The position numbers and the translations under genes were made by a program. The notes below the pieces were generated by a model. It worked only from the letters and a program-made list of their open reading frames with translations, was not told where the DNA came from and did not search any database. This document shows, piece by piece, positions 40,189 through 49,569 of a DNA stretch of 64,000 nucleotides. Within the stretch, counting starts at the first letter, position 1; each line of letters begins with the position of its first letter. The stretch covers positions 1,302,001-1,366,000 of the forward strand of contig NZ_FXEG02000003.1 of NCBI RefSeq assembly GCF_900176255.2, written 5' to 3'. This stretch comes from Mycobacterium ahvazicum. GTDB taxonomy: Bacteria; Actinomycetota; Actinomycetes; Mycobacteriales; Mycobacteriaceae.

Positions 40189-41469
40189 TTAGGCGCTCTT
40201 GTCGCGGCGCTCGGTGCGCGAGGGCTTACGCGGCACGATCGTCGGCAAGACGTTGTCCTGCACGGTCTCCTTGGTCACGACCACCTTGGCGACGTCGTCG
40301 CGGCTCGGGATGTCGTACATCACCGGCAGCAGCACCTCTTCCATGATGGCGCGCAAGCCGCGGGCACCGGTGCCGCGGTGGATCGCCTGGTCGGCGATCG
40401 CCTCGAGCGCGTCGTCGCTGAACTCCAGCTCGACGCCGTCCATCTCGAACAAGCGGGTGTATTGCTTGACCAGCGCGTTCTTCGGCTCGGACAGGATCTT
40501 GACCAGCGACTCCATGTCGAGGTTGGTGACCGAGGCGACGACCGGGAGCCGGCCGATGAACTCGGGTATCAGACCGAACTTGATCAGGTCCTCGGGCATC
40601 ACTTCGGCGAAGTGGTCCGTGGTGTCGATCTCGGCCTTGGAACGAACCTCGGCGCCGAAGCCCAGGCCGCGCTTGCCGACGCGCTCGTAGATGATCTTCT
40701 CCAGACCGGCGAACGCACCCGCGACGATGAACAGCACGTTGGTGGTGTCGATCTGGATGAACTCCTGGTGCGGGTGCTTGCGGCCACCCTGCGGCGGAAC
40801 CGACGCCTGCGTGCCCTCCAGGATTTTCAGCAGGGCCTGCTGGACGCCTTCGCCGGAGACATCGCGAGTGATCGAAGGGTTCTCGCTCTTGCGGGCGATC
40901 TTGTCGACCTCGTCGATGTAGATGATGCCGGTCTCGGCGCGCTTGACGTCGTAGTCGGCGGCCTGGATCAGCTTGAGCAGAATGTTCTCGACGTCCTCAC
41001 CGACGTAACCGGCTTCGGTCAGCGCGGTGGCGTCCGCGATGGCGAACGGCACGTTGAGCATCTTGGCCAGGGTCTGGGCGAGGTAGGTCTTGCCGCAGCC
41101 GGTGGGGCCGAGCATCAAGATGTTGGACTTGGTCAGCTCGACCGGCTCGCACCGGGAGTCACGGCCCTTTTCGCCGGCCTGAATTCGCTTGTAGTGGTTG
41201 TAGACCGCGACGGCCAGCGTGCGCTTGGCGGTGTCCTGCCCGATCACGTAGCCCTCGAGGAACTCCCGGATCTCAGCGGGCTTGGGGAGCTCGTCGAGCT
41301 TGACGTCGTCGGCGTCCGCCAGCTCCTCTTCGATGATCTCGTTACAAAGATCGATGCACTCATCGCAGATGTAGACCCCGGGGCCCGCAATGAGTTTCTT
41401 GACCTGCTTCTGACTCTTTCCGCAGAATGAGCACTTCAGCAGATCACCGCCGTCTCCGATGCGCGCCAT
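40189..41469 (-). CDS. clpX: ATP-dependent Clp protease ATP-binding subunit ClpX
   Basis: AAA+ unfoldase of 426 residues that feeds proteins to ClpP1P2. N-terminal zinc-binding domain CSFCGKSQKQ to CDECIDLC (residues 14-42); Walker A GPTGCGKT near 124; Walker B IIYIDEVDKIA near 186; the RKSENPSITRDVSGEGVQ region; sensor GTGARGLRAI near 370. The upstream ribosome site is AGGAAG. Confidence 0.97.
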   Translation of the reverse strand: MARIGDGGDLLKCSFCGKSQKQVKKLIAGPGVYICDECIDLCNEIIEEELADADDVKLDELPKPAEIREFLEGYVIGQDTAKRTLAVAVYNHYKRIQAGEKGRDSRCEPVELTKSNILMLGPTGCGKTYLAQTLAKMLNVPFAIADATALTEAGYVGEDVENILLKLIQAADYDVKRAETGIIYIDEVDKIARKSENPSITRDVSGEGVQQALLKILEGTQASVPPQGGRKHPHQEFIQIDTTNVLFIVAGAFAGLEKIIYERVGKRGLGFGAEVRSKAEIDTTDHFAEVMPEDLIKFGLIPEFIGRLPVVASVTNLDMESLVKILSEPKNALVKQYTRLFEMDGVELEFSDDALEAIADQAIHRGTGARGLRAIMEEVLLPVMYDIPSRDDVAKVVVTKETVQDNVLPTIVPRKPSRTERRDKSA

Positions 41470-41739
41470 GGTGCCTCAGTGCCTACTTCCTGTTGCCGTA
41501 CGTCTTTTAACGTGCCGCATGTATTCCCCCGACGCTACCCGTTGGATCGGGCCCGCCGCGACCATTAGCGCCGAATCGCGTCGGTGGTATTCATGCCTGT
41601 CCGAAAACATATAGCCCGACAACCCCCGTCACTGCCGCAGACGCGCTTTCCGTGTCTTTGGCGTGTCGCGGTCGTTACCCCACCGAGGCTGCTAACACCA
41701 AACGGGCTGGTTGCCAGGCCACCACCATACAGTGGCCAG

Positions 41740-42669
41740 GTGGGATTGGCTGGGGGAATTTTCAGGGCGGACGAATCGGTCCTGATCAGCGATGGCGGTC
41801 TGGCCACCGAGCTGGAAGCACGCGGTCACGACCTGTCCGACCCGCTGTGGTCGGCGCGGCTGCTGGCCGATGCCCCGGAGGAAATCGTCGCGGTGCATGC
41901 CGCTTACTTTCGGGCCGGCGCCGCGATCGCGACGACCGCCAGCTATCAGGCGTCGTTCGACGGCTTTGCGGCCCGCGGGTTCGACCGCGACCGCTCCGCC
42001 GAATTGTTGCGCCGCAGTGTCGAACTCGCCCGGGTGGCGCGCGAAGAGAACGGCGCCGCCGGCCTTCTCGTCGCCGCCTCGGTCGGGCCCTATGGCGCAA
42101 TGCTGGCCGACGGATCCGAATACCGGGGTCGCTACGGCCTCTCGGTTGAGGCGCTGCGGCGCTGGCATCGGCCGCGACTGGAGACCCTGGCCGCGGCCGG
42201 CCCCGATGTGCTCGCCTGCGAAACCGTGCCGGACGCCGACGAGGCCCAGGCGCTGGTCGACTTGGTGCGTACGGTCGGCGTGCCGGCCTGGCTCAGCTAC
42301 ACGATCGACGGGCCGACCACGCGTGCCGGCCAGCCGCTCGCCGAGGCGTTCGCGGTGGCTGCCGGGGTCGACGAGATCGTCGCGGTCGGTGTCAATTGCT
42401 GCGCACCCGACGACGTGCTGGGAGCCATCGAGATCGCCTCGACGCTGGGCAAGCCGGTGATCGTCTACCCGAACAGCGGCCAACGGTGGGACGGCCATGG
42501 TTGGACCGGAACGTCGCGGTTCTCCGCCGGACTCGTCCGGCAGTGGATCGCCGCCGGCGCGCGCATCGTCGGCGGATGCTGCCGGGTCGGGCCCACCGAC
42601 ATTGCCGACATTGCCGATGTTCGCCGAGTGTGCACTCAGCGCGAAACCGCCGCCGAAAATTCGCAGTGA
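41740..42669 (+). CDS. mmuM: Homocysteine S-methyltransferase
   Basis: Enzyme of 309 residues that makes methionine from homocysteine and S-methylmethionine or S-adenosylmethionine. LISDGGLATELEARGHDL opens the domain; the zinc cysteines are in GVNCCAPDDV and VGGCCRVGP. The frame is open upstream to 41584; the GTG at 41740 was chosen because homology starts just after it, but its ribosome site is weak. Convergent with clpP2, as Rv2458 is with its neighbours. Confidence 0.88.
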   Translation: MGLAGGIFRADESVLISDGGLATELEARGHDLSDPLWSARLLADAPEEIVAVHAAYFRAGAAIATTASYQASFDGFAARGFDRDRSAELLRRSVELARVAREENGAAGLLVAASVGPYGAMLADGSEYRGRYGLSVEALRRWHRPRLETLAAAGPDVLACETVPDADEAQALVDLVRTVGVPAWLSYTIDGPTTRAGQPLAEAFAVAAGVDEIVAVGVNCCAPDDVLGAIEIASTLGKPVIVYPNSGQRWDGHGWTGTSRFSAGLVRQWIAAGARIVGGCCRVGPTDIADIADVRRVCTQRETAAENSQ

Positions 42670-42688
42670 GCGCACGTTCGGCGCAAAC

Positions 42689-43333
42689 TCATGCCGTTTG
42701 AGCGGACAGCTTCCGGTACTCGAGAACGGTGTCGATGATCCCGTAGTCCTTGGCCTCTTCGGCGGTCAGGATCTTGTCCCGGTCGGTGTCCTTACGGATG
42801 ACCGAGGGCTCCTTATTGGTGTGCCGGGCCAGCGTGGTCTCCATCAGCGTGCGCATCCGCTCGATCTCGGCGGCCTGGATCTCCAGGTCGGAGAATTGCC
42901 CCTGGATCACTCCCTGCAGCGATGGCTGGTGGATCAGCACCCGCGCGTTGGGCAGCGCCATCCGCTTGCCCGGCGTGCCGGCGGCCAGCAGCACCGCCGC
43001 GGCCGAGGCGGCCTGACCCAGGCAAACCGTCTGGATGTCGGCGCGCACGTACTGCATGGTGTCGTAAATCGCCATCAGCGAGGTGAATCCGCCACCGGGC
43101 GAGTTGATGTACATGGTGATGTCGCGGTCGGGGTCCAGCGACTCCAACACCAGCAACTGCGCCATGATGTCGTTCGCTGAGGCGTCGTCGACCTGCACGC
43201 CGAGGAAGATGATGCGTTCCTCGAACAGCTTGTTGTACGGGTTGGATTCCTTGACGCCGAAGCTCGAGTGCTCGATGAACGACGGCAGGATGTAGCGCGC
43301 CTGGGGCTGGGTTTCGGGGTTCTGGAAACTCAT
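42689..43333 (-). CDS. clpP2: ATP-dependent Clp protease proteolytic subunit 2
   Basis: Serine peptidase subunit of 214 residues, partner of ClpP1 in the mixed ClpP1P2 barrel. Catalytic S110 (GQAASAA) and H135 (LIHQPS) occupy the same positions as I recall for M. tuberculosis ClpP2; the aspartate lies in DRDKILTAEEA. The start overlaps the clpP1 stop by four bases. Confidence 0.97.
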   Translation of the reverse strand: MSFQNPETQPQARYILPSFIEHSSFGVKESNPYNKLFEERIIFLGVQVDDASANDIMAQLLVLESLDPDRDITMYINSPGGGFTSLMAIYDTMQYVRADIQTVCLGQAASAAAVLLAAGTPGKRMALPNARVLIHQPSLQGVIQGQFSDLEIQAAEIERMRTLMETTLARHTNKEPSVIRKDTDRDKILTAEEAKDYGIIDTVLEYRKLSAQTA

Positions 43334-43929
43334 CGGGCTTCTCCATTGGTGATGTGGGCGGCGCGGGTGATGATGTGGTCAACGAAGCCGTATTCCAGGG
43401 CCTCCTGCGCGGTGAACCACCGGTCGCGGTCGGAGTCGGCCTCGATGCGCTCGATCGACTGACCGGTGAACTCCGCGTTCAGCCGGAACATCTCCTTCTT
43501 GATGACGTGGAATTGCTCGGCCTGAATGGCGATGTCGGCCGCGCTACCGGTCACCCCACCCAGCGGCTGGTGCATCAGGATGCGGGCGTGCGGCAGCGCG
43601 TAGCGCTTGCCCTTGGTCCCCGCCGCCAACAGGAACTCGCCCATCGACGCGGCCATCCCCATCGCGTAGGTGGCGATATCGCACGGCGCCAGCACCATCG
43701 TGTCGTAGATCGCCATGCCCGCGCTGATCGATCCGCCCGGGGAGTTGATGTAGAGGTTGATGTCCTTGTCGCTGTCCTCGGCGGCGAGCAGCAGAATCTG
43801 CGCGCACAACCGGTTGGCGACCTCGTCGTTCACCTCCGAACCCAGGAAGATGATGCGCTCGGAGAGCAAGCGCTCATAGACCGAGTCCGTGAGGTTGAGA
43901 CCCACCGAATTCGAACGCATATCAGTCAC
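43330..43929 (-). CDS. clpP1: ATP-dependent Clp protease proteolytic subunit 1
   Basis: Serine peptidase subunit of 199 residues. Catalytic residues S95 (GMAASMGEF), H120 (ILMHQPLGG) and D169 (DSDRDRW). The frame is open upstream, but VTDMRSNS at the GTG 43929 matches the known mycobacterial N-terminus. It begins the clpP1-clpP2 pair; the 117-base gap to tig probably contains its promoter. Confidence 0.96.
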   Translation of the reverse strand: MTDMRSNSVGLNLTDSVYERLLSERIIFLGSEVNDEVANRLCAQILLLAAEDSDKDINLYINSPGGSISAGMAIYDTMVLAPCDIATYAMGMAASMGEFLLAAGTKGKRYALPHARILMHQPLGGVTGSAADIAIQAEQFHVIKKEMFRLNAEFTGQSIERIEADSDRDRWFTAQEALEYGFVDHIITRAAHITNGEAR

Positions 43930-44046
43930 GACTGGGTTACCTGCTTTCTTTGCGATCTGTACTGACGACACTAACCAACCAAGCGCAGCGTTTCGCGGCC
44001 ACGCACCCCCGAAACGGGCGCGTTCGCTCACAGCGTCACGGTCGGG

Positions 44047-45435
44047 TCATTCCTCGCTGGACTCTTCGGCCGCGTCGTCAGCGTCCTCTGCGTCCTCGGC
44101 ATCGGCGTTCTTGGTGCGGTCCGGGAAGAACTCGCTCGTGTCGATGGTGTTGCCGTCGGTGTCGGTGACGGTCGCCTTGGACACCACCGCGGCGATCGCC
44201 AGACCGCGCCGCACATCGGCGAACATGGCCGGCAGCTGGTTGTTTTCCTGAAGATAGGAGAACAGTTGTTGCGGCTCGATGCCGTACTGCCGCGACGTGG
44301 CCACCAGTCGCTCGGTCAGGTCATCCTGGCCGACCTGGACTTCCAATTCATCGGCCAGCGCGTCGAACAACAGCTGGCGCTGGACGTCCTTCTCTACCGC
44401 GGCGCGCGTCTCGGTTTCGAACTCCTCGCGCGTCTTGCCCTGCTCGGCAAGCACCTCCACGAACTTGGCTTCGTCATGGTTGACGCTGTCGATGGCGCCG
44501 TGCATGGCGCTGTCGAACTGCTCGGCGACGATGCCCTCCGGCAGTGGCACCTCGACCTGCTCAAGCAGGGCGTCCATCGTGGCTTCCTGAATCTTGCCCG
44601 CCTGCTCGGCGCGCTTGAGGTTGGCCACTTGATCGCGCAGATTGCTGCGCAACTCCTCAATCGTGTCGAATTCGCTTGCCAGTTGCGCGAATTCGTCGTC
44701 CGGCTCGGGCAGTTCGCGTTGCTTGATCGTCTTGACGGTAACGGTCACCAACGCGTCCTTGCCGGCGTGTTCGCCGGTGGCCAGCTTGGCGGTGAATTCC
44801 TTGGACTCGTCGACGGACAGCCCGACGATCGCGTCATCGAGGCCTTCGATCAGCCGTCCAGAGCCAACCTCATGCGACAGGCCCTGCGCGGCGGCGCCCG
44901 GAACCTCCTCGCCGTCGATCGTCGCCGACAGGTCGATCGAGACGAAGTCGCCCTCCGCCGCCGGACGGTCCACTCCGGTCAGGGTGCCGAATCGGGCCCG
45001 CAGCGACTGCAGCTCGGCGTCGACATCGTCGTCGCTGACCGCGATCGGGTCCACCGACACCTTCAGCGCACTGAGGTCCGGGAGGGTGATCTTGGGACGG
45101 ACGTCGACCTCGGCGGTGAATGCGAGGTCCTCGCCGTACTCCTTCTTCGTCACCTCGATTTCGGGCCGGCCGATCGGGTGCACCTCGGTCTCGGTGACCG
45201 CTTGTCCATACCGGGTGGGCAGCGCCTCGTTGACGACCTGGTCGAGCATCTCTTCGCGGCCGAAGCGCGCCTCCAGCAACTTCATCGGCACCTTGCCGGG
45301 CCGGAACCCGGGCAGCCGGACCTGCCTGGCCAGTTCCTTATAAGCGCGCTGGAAGTCGGGCTCGAGTTCGGTGAACGGCACCTCCACGTTGATGCGCACC
45401 CGGGTGGGGCTCAACTGCTCGACGCTGCTCTTCAC
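44047..45435 (-). CDS. tig: Trigger factor
   Basis: Ribosome-bound chaperone and prolyl isomerase of 462 residues. The ribosome-binding loop GFRPGKVP lies near 43-50, followed by the FKBP-type domain (about 150-240) and a helical C-terminal chaperone domain. The tail is very acidic (DAEDAEDADDAAEESSEE). The GTG at 45435 has GAGGAGC upstream. It lies just before tRNA-Pro on the same strand. Confidence 0.95.
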   Translation of the reverse strand: MKSSVEQLSPTRVRINVEVPFTELEPDFQRAYKELARQVRLPGFRPGKVPMKLLEARFGREEMLDQVVNEALPTRYGQAVTETEVHPIGRPEIEVTKKEYGEDLAFTAEVDVRPKITLPDLSALKVSVDPIAVSDDDVDAELQSLRARFGTLTGVDRPAAEGDFVSIDLSATIDGEEVPGAAAQGLSHEVGSGRLIEGLDDAIVGLSVDESKEFTAKLATGEHAGKDALVTVTVKTIKQRELPEPDDEFAQLASEFDTIEELRSNLRDQVANLKRAEQAGKIQEATMDALLEQVEVPLPEGIVAEQFDSAMHGAIDSVNHDEAKFVEVLAEQGKTREEFETETRAAVEKDVQRQLLFDALADELEVQVGQDDLTERLVATSRQYGIEPQQLFSYLQENNQLPAMFADVRRGLAIAAVVSKATVTDTDGNTIDTSEFFPDRTKNADAEDAEDADDAAEESSEE

Positions 45436-45475
45436 GGATGTGCTCCTCGTTCTTTGTTTTCGGTGGTGCGGCGCG

Positions 45476-45552
45476 TGGTCGGGGTGACAGGATTTGAACC
45501 TGCGGCCTTCCGCTCCCAAAGCGGATGCGCTACCAAGCTGCGCTACACCCCG
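45476..45552 (-). tRNA. tRNA-Pro (anticodon TGG)
   Basis: Full cloverleaf on the reverse strand: acceptor CGGGGTG/CACCCCG, D-arm GCGC-AGCTTGGTA-GCGC, anticodon loop TTTGGGA with TGG, T-loop TTCAAAT. Discriminator A is followed by an encoded CCA (45476-45478). 77 bases in all. Confidence 0.96.
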
Positions 45553-45686
45553 CGCTGACCTCGCGATCCTACGGCGCGACGGCGTCGGCCCACCAACGGC
45601 CTCGCAGACCTAACAGAGCGGTCACAAGGCCGCGTCGATTAGATTTGATGTTCGCCGCCAGATAAAGTCACGCTCGACTAATACAT

Positions 45687-45757
45687 GCGGGCGTAGCTCA
45701 ATGGTAGAGCCCTAGTCTTCCAAACTAGCTACGCGGGTTCGATTCCCGTCGCCCGCT
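45687..45757 (+). tRNA. tRNA-Gly (anticodon TCC)
   Basis: Cloverleaf on the forward strand: acceptor GCGGGCG/CGCCCGC, D-arm GCTC-AATGGTA-GAGC, anticodon loop CTTCCAA with TCC, T-arm GCGGG-TTCGATT-CCCGT, discriminator T. CCA is not encoded (CCG follows). Confidence 0.96.
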
Positions 45758-45788
45758 CCGGGTAAGTAGTGCTCCACAGAAAGGCGCC

Positions 45789-46979
45789 ATGAGCGACCTG
45801 AAACTGGACGTGGACATCAAGGGCTCATGCACGCCGGACTTCGCGGGAGTCCGCGACGCGTTCGAGCGCAACTTTGCCGAGCGTCTGGAGCAAGGCGCGG
45901 CCGTCGCGGTATGGGTCGACGGGAACCTCGTCGTCAACCTCTGGGGTGGCTGGGCCGACGCGGCCGGCACCCGGCCCTGGGAGCAAGACACGCTGACGAC
46001 GGTGCTGTCCGGCACCAAGGGCCTGTCGGCCACCTGTGTGCACCAGCTCATCGACCGCGGTGAACTGGACCTGCACGCGCCGGTAGCGCGCTATTGGCCC
46101 GAGTTCGGCCAAGCCGGCAAGCAGGACATCACGCTGGCCATGGTGATGAGCCACCGATCCGGGGTCATCGGACCGCGGGTGCCGATGAGCTGGCAACAGG
46201 TCACCGACTGGGACTACGCCTGCGCACAGATCGCCGCCGCCGAACCGTGGTGGGAGCCGGGGACCGCGCAGGGCTACCACATGACGACCTTCGGCTTCAT
46301 CTGTGGTGAGGTCTTCCGCCGCACGACGGGCCGCACGATCGGTCAGTACCTGCGCACCGAGATCGCCGAGCCGCTGGGCGCCGATATCCACATCGGCCTG
46401 TCCGACGCCGAGCAACGGCGTTGCGCCGAGCGGGTGAACAAGCCGCATATGCGCGACCTGCTCACCCATATCCCCAGCGACCCGACCAGCCTGTCCGACC
46501 ACCCCAAGGCGGGGCTGGCGGTCGCCATGGGCTTCGCGCCCGACGACGAGGTCAGCTCCTACGACCTCGAGCTGTGGCGCCGGCTCGAATTCCCGGGCAC
46601 CAACGGGCAGGTGTCGGCCCTGGGATTGGCCACGTTCTACAACGCGCTCGCCCAGGAGAAGCTGCTCAGCCGCGAACACATGGATCTGATCCGGGTGTCG
46701 CAGGGCGGGCTGGAGAACGATCTGGTGCTCGGCCCCCGTGTCGCCGACCACGGCTGGGGCCTGGGTTACATGCTCAACCAGCGGTGCGTCAACGGCCCGA
46801 ACCCGCGCATCTTCGGTCACGGCGGGCTGGGCGGCTCGTTCGGGTTCGTCGACCTGGAGCACGGCATCGGCTACGCGTATGTGGCGAACCGCTTCGACGC
46901 CACCAAGGCCAACGCGGACCCCCGCAGCCTCGCCCTGTCCAACGCGGTGTACACCGTGCTGGGTGTCGACGTCTGCTGA
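45789..46979 (+). CDS. lipP: Esterase/beta-lactamase family protein
   Basis: Protein of 396 residues with the class C beta-lactamase/esterase fold. The catalytic S-x-x-K is S74-G-T-K77; the second motif region GYHMTTFGFICGEVF lies near 161 and the third GHGGLGGSFGF near 342. Such Lip proteins hydrolyse esters; true lactamase activity is unlikely. No signal peptide. AGAAAGG precedes the ATG. Ortholog of Rv2463 by position and length. Confidence 0.9.
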   Translation: MSDLKLDVDIKGSCTPDFAGVRDAFERNFAERLEQGAAVAVWVDGNLVVNLWGGWADAAGTRPWEQDTLTTVLSGTKGLSATCVHQLIDRGELDLHAPVARYWPEFGQAGKQDITLAMVMSHRSGVIGPRVPMSWQQVTDWDYACAQIAAAEPWWEPGTAQGYHMTTFGFICGEVFRRTTGRTIGQYLRTEIAEPLGADIHIGLSDAEQRRCAERVNKPHMRDLLTHIPSDPTSLSDHPKAGLAVAMGFAPDDEVSSYDLELWRRLEFPGTNGQVSALGLATFYNALAQEKLLSREHMDLIRVSQGGLENDLVLGPRVADHGWGLGYMLNQRCVNGPNPRIFGHGGLGGSFGFVDLEHGIGYAYVANRFDATKANADPRSLALSNAVYTVLGVDVC

Positions 46980-46995
46980 GTCACCCGAGCTAACC

Positions 46996-47025
46996 GCGCC
47001 CTGCCGGACAACGCCGGCAGGGCGC
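46996..47025. terminator. Hairpin terminator between lipP and the secreted protein
   Basis: GCGCCCTGCCGG (46996-47007), loop ACAACG, CCGGCAGGGCGC (47014-47025): a perfect 12 bp stem 16 bases after the lipP stop and 23 bases after the convergent gene's stop. It can serve both. Confidence 0.8.
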
Positions 47026-47048
47026 AGTTGTCACTACGGACGTGTGAA

Positions 47049-47390
47049 TCAGGGGTGCCATCCGGGAGGCGGCGGCGGTCCAGGCGGGCCCCAGCCGGGC
47101 GGCGGCGGAGGTCCGGGCGGGCCCCAGCCAGGCGGCGGCGGAGGTCCGGGCGGCCCCCATCCGGGCCCACGGTCCCACGGATTTCCGGGCGGCCCCGGCG
47201 GGCCTCCGCGCCAGTCATGGCAGTTGTTCCAGTCCCAGTTGTTGCCCCAGCCCGGGTCCCACCACTCCCCCGGACACCATTGCGGGAACGGGCCGGGCTG
47301 TGCCGCAGCCTCGGCGGCCACGCCCACGCCCGCCAGAGCCAACGCGGCTCCCGCGAAAATCGTTGCAGCTAAACGCGGTATCGGTTTCAC
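47049..47390 (-). CDS. Secreted Gly/Pro/Trp-rich repeat protein
   Basis: Protein of 113 residues with a signal peptide (about 1-30, cut after AEAAA or near it). The middle has WCPGEWWDPGW and NWNNCH-type aromatic segments with two cysteines, a pattern seen in other small mycobacterial secreted proteins. The C-terminal part repeats GWGPPGPPPPP about three times. No enzymatic motif; probably a structural or cell-surface peptide. Confidence 0.72.
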   Translation of the reverse strand: MKPIPRLAATIFAGAALALAGVGVAAEAAAQPGPFPQWCPGEWWDPGWGNNWDWNNCHDWRGGPPGPPGNPWDRGPGWGPPGPPPPPGWGPPGPPPPPGWGPPGPPPPPGWHP

Positions 47391-47476
47391 AAGCGCAACT
47401 TCTACCCACGATAAGACGATCGAAAACTAGAGACGCCAGCGTTTCTTCCTGTCAGTTTCCTGGCAGTTCGAACGCG

Positions 47477-48277
47477 TCACTTTTGGCAGTTCGGGCACCA
47501 GAACACGTTGCGGCCCTCGAGGACTGCCGTGCCGATCGGGCCGCCGCACACGCGGCACGCCTCGCCGGCGCGCCGGTACACATACGTGCGGGGGCGGTCG
47601 GGTGCATACGACGGCGGGCCGTGGTCGTGTTCGGGGCGCACCACGACGATCTTGCCGCCCCCCAAGCCGACCTTCATCAGCGCGACCAGATCGGTCCATG
47701 CGGCGTCGAATTCCGCTTCACCGACCCCTCGCCCGGGCCGGTACGGATCGATGCGATGACGGAACAACAACTCGCTTCGGTACACATTTCCCACCCCGGC
47801 GATGACGCCCTGGTCCATCAGCAACGCGCCAATAGGCCTGCGGGACTTCGTGATTCGGTTCCACGCCCACGCCGGGTCGGCATCGCTGCGCAACGGGTCG
47901 GGACCGAGCTTCGCGACGACGTCGCTGACCTGAGCCTCGTCGATCACCTCGCACACCGTCGGGCCGCGCAGGTCGGTTCCGAACTCGGCACCGACCATCC
48001 GCATCCGCACCTGCCCGACCGGTTCGGGAAGCTCGTCGCAGCGTTGCCATTCGGTGAAGGTGCCGTAGAGACCCAGATGCACGTGCACGATCGGGCCCCC
48101 GGCGTAGTGGTGGAACAGGTGCTTGCCCCAGGCGTTGGACGTGCGCAGCACCTGACCGTCGACCACGGACGCCGCATCGGCGAAGCGGCCCTGTGGGCTG
48201 GACACGGCGACGGGCGCGCCACCGAAACGCCGTTGGTGCAACCGGGCCAAGCGGTGCAGGGTATGGCCTTCGGGCAC
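47477..48277 (-). CDS. nei1: Formamidopyrimidine/endonuclease VIII-type DNA glycosylase
   Basis: Base-excision repair enzyme of 266 residues. The N-terminus MPEGHT supplies the catalytic proline and glutamate (P2, E3). RSELLFRHRIDP and the C-terminal zinc finger CRVCGGPIG to CPNCQ (about 243-265) are typical. It begins one base after the rpiB stop. Matches Rv2464c. Confidence 0.92.
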   Translation of the reverse strand: MPEGHTLHRLARLHQRRFGGAPVAVSSPQGRFADAASVVDGQVLRTSNAWGKHLFHHYAGGPIVHVHLGLYGTFTEWQRCDELPEPVGQVRMRMVGAEFGTDLRGPTVCEVIDEAQVSDVVAKLGPDPLRSDADPAWAWNRITKSRRPIGALLMDQGVIAGVGNVYRSELLFRHRIDPYRPGRGVGEAEFDAAWTDLVALMKVGLGGGKIVVVRPEHDHGPPSYAPDRPRTYVYRRAGEACRVCGGPIGTAVLEGRNVFWCPNCQK

Positions 48278-48278
48278 C

Positions 48279-48758
<480 letters not shown>

Positions 48759-48827
48759 GACCGCAATCCTTACCTGGTCGCCCGGGCGACGCAACGCGCG
48801 GGGTCACGCCGGGCGGCGCCAGACGGC

Positions 48828-49451
48828 TCAGTCGAACTCGGGCTTTTCGTGGCGCGACCGCTTGAGCTCGAAGAAGTGCGGGTAACCGGCGAAGGTCACC
48901 GAGGCGTCCCACAGCTTGCCGGCTTCCTCGCCGCGCGGGATCCGCGACAGCACCGGCCCGAAGAACGCGACGTTGTTCACGTGGATGGTGGGCGTTCCGA
49001 CGTCGTCGCCCACCGCGTCCATGCCGGCGTGGTGGCTCTTGCGCAGAGCCTCGTCGTACGAGTCGTTGTCGGCGGCGGCAGCCAGCTCGGCCGGCAGGCC
49101 GACCTCGTCGAGCGCCAGCTTGATGACGTCACCGAGTTCCTTGTTGCCCTTGTTGTGAATCTGGGTGCCCATCGCGGTGTAGAGCGGGGCCAGCACCTCG
49201 GCGCCGTGCGCCTGCTCGGCGGCGATGGCCACCCGCACCGGACCCCAGGCCCGCTTCATGTTTTCGCGGTACTGCTCGGGCAGGTCTTCGCGGTTCTCGT
49301 TGAGCACCGCCAGGCTCATCACGTGGAAGTTCACCTCGATGTCGCGCACCTTTTCGACTTCGAGGATCCAGCGCGACGTGATCCATGCCCAGGGGCACAG
49401 CGGGTCGAACCAGAAATCGGCCTTGTCTTTCGCGGGGGCCTTCTCGGACAT
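48828..49451 (-). CDS. DsbA-like mycothiol-dependent reductase (Rv2466c-like), active site CPWA
   Basis: Thioredoxin-fold protein of 207 residues, the same length as Rv2466c, which uses mycothiol for nitro-group or disulphide reduction. The motif at residues 19-22 is C-P-W-A, whereas I recall C-P-W-C in M. tuberculosis. The resolving cysteine is therefore absent. Other features (VGTPTIHVNNVAFFGP with cis-proline, KLWDASVTFAGYPHFFELKR) are kept. The ATG at 49451 is preferred. Confidence 0.9.
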   Translation of the reverse strand: MSEKAPAKDKADFWFDPLCPWAWITSRWILEVEKVRDIEVNFHVMSLAVLNENREDLPEQYRENMKRAWGPVRVAIAAEQAHGAEVLAPLYTAMGTQIHNKGNKELGDVIKLALDEVGLPAELAAAADNDSYDEALRKSHHAGMDAVGDDVGTPTIHVNNVAFFGPVLSRIPRGEEAGKLWDASVTFAGYPHFFELKRSRHEKPEFD

Positions 49452-49569
49452 TGCGCAGTCCTCTCGGAAGAGATCGGAAACGGTTAGGGCACCGTTGTGC
49501 ACAACCGTAGTCGCCGCGCGCGTGTTCCCGTTCCGCACTGTGAGCCCGCGACGCTATTAAGTTGGACGG

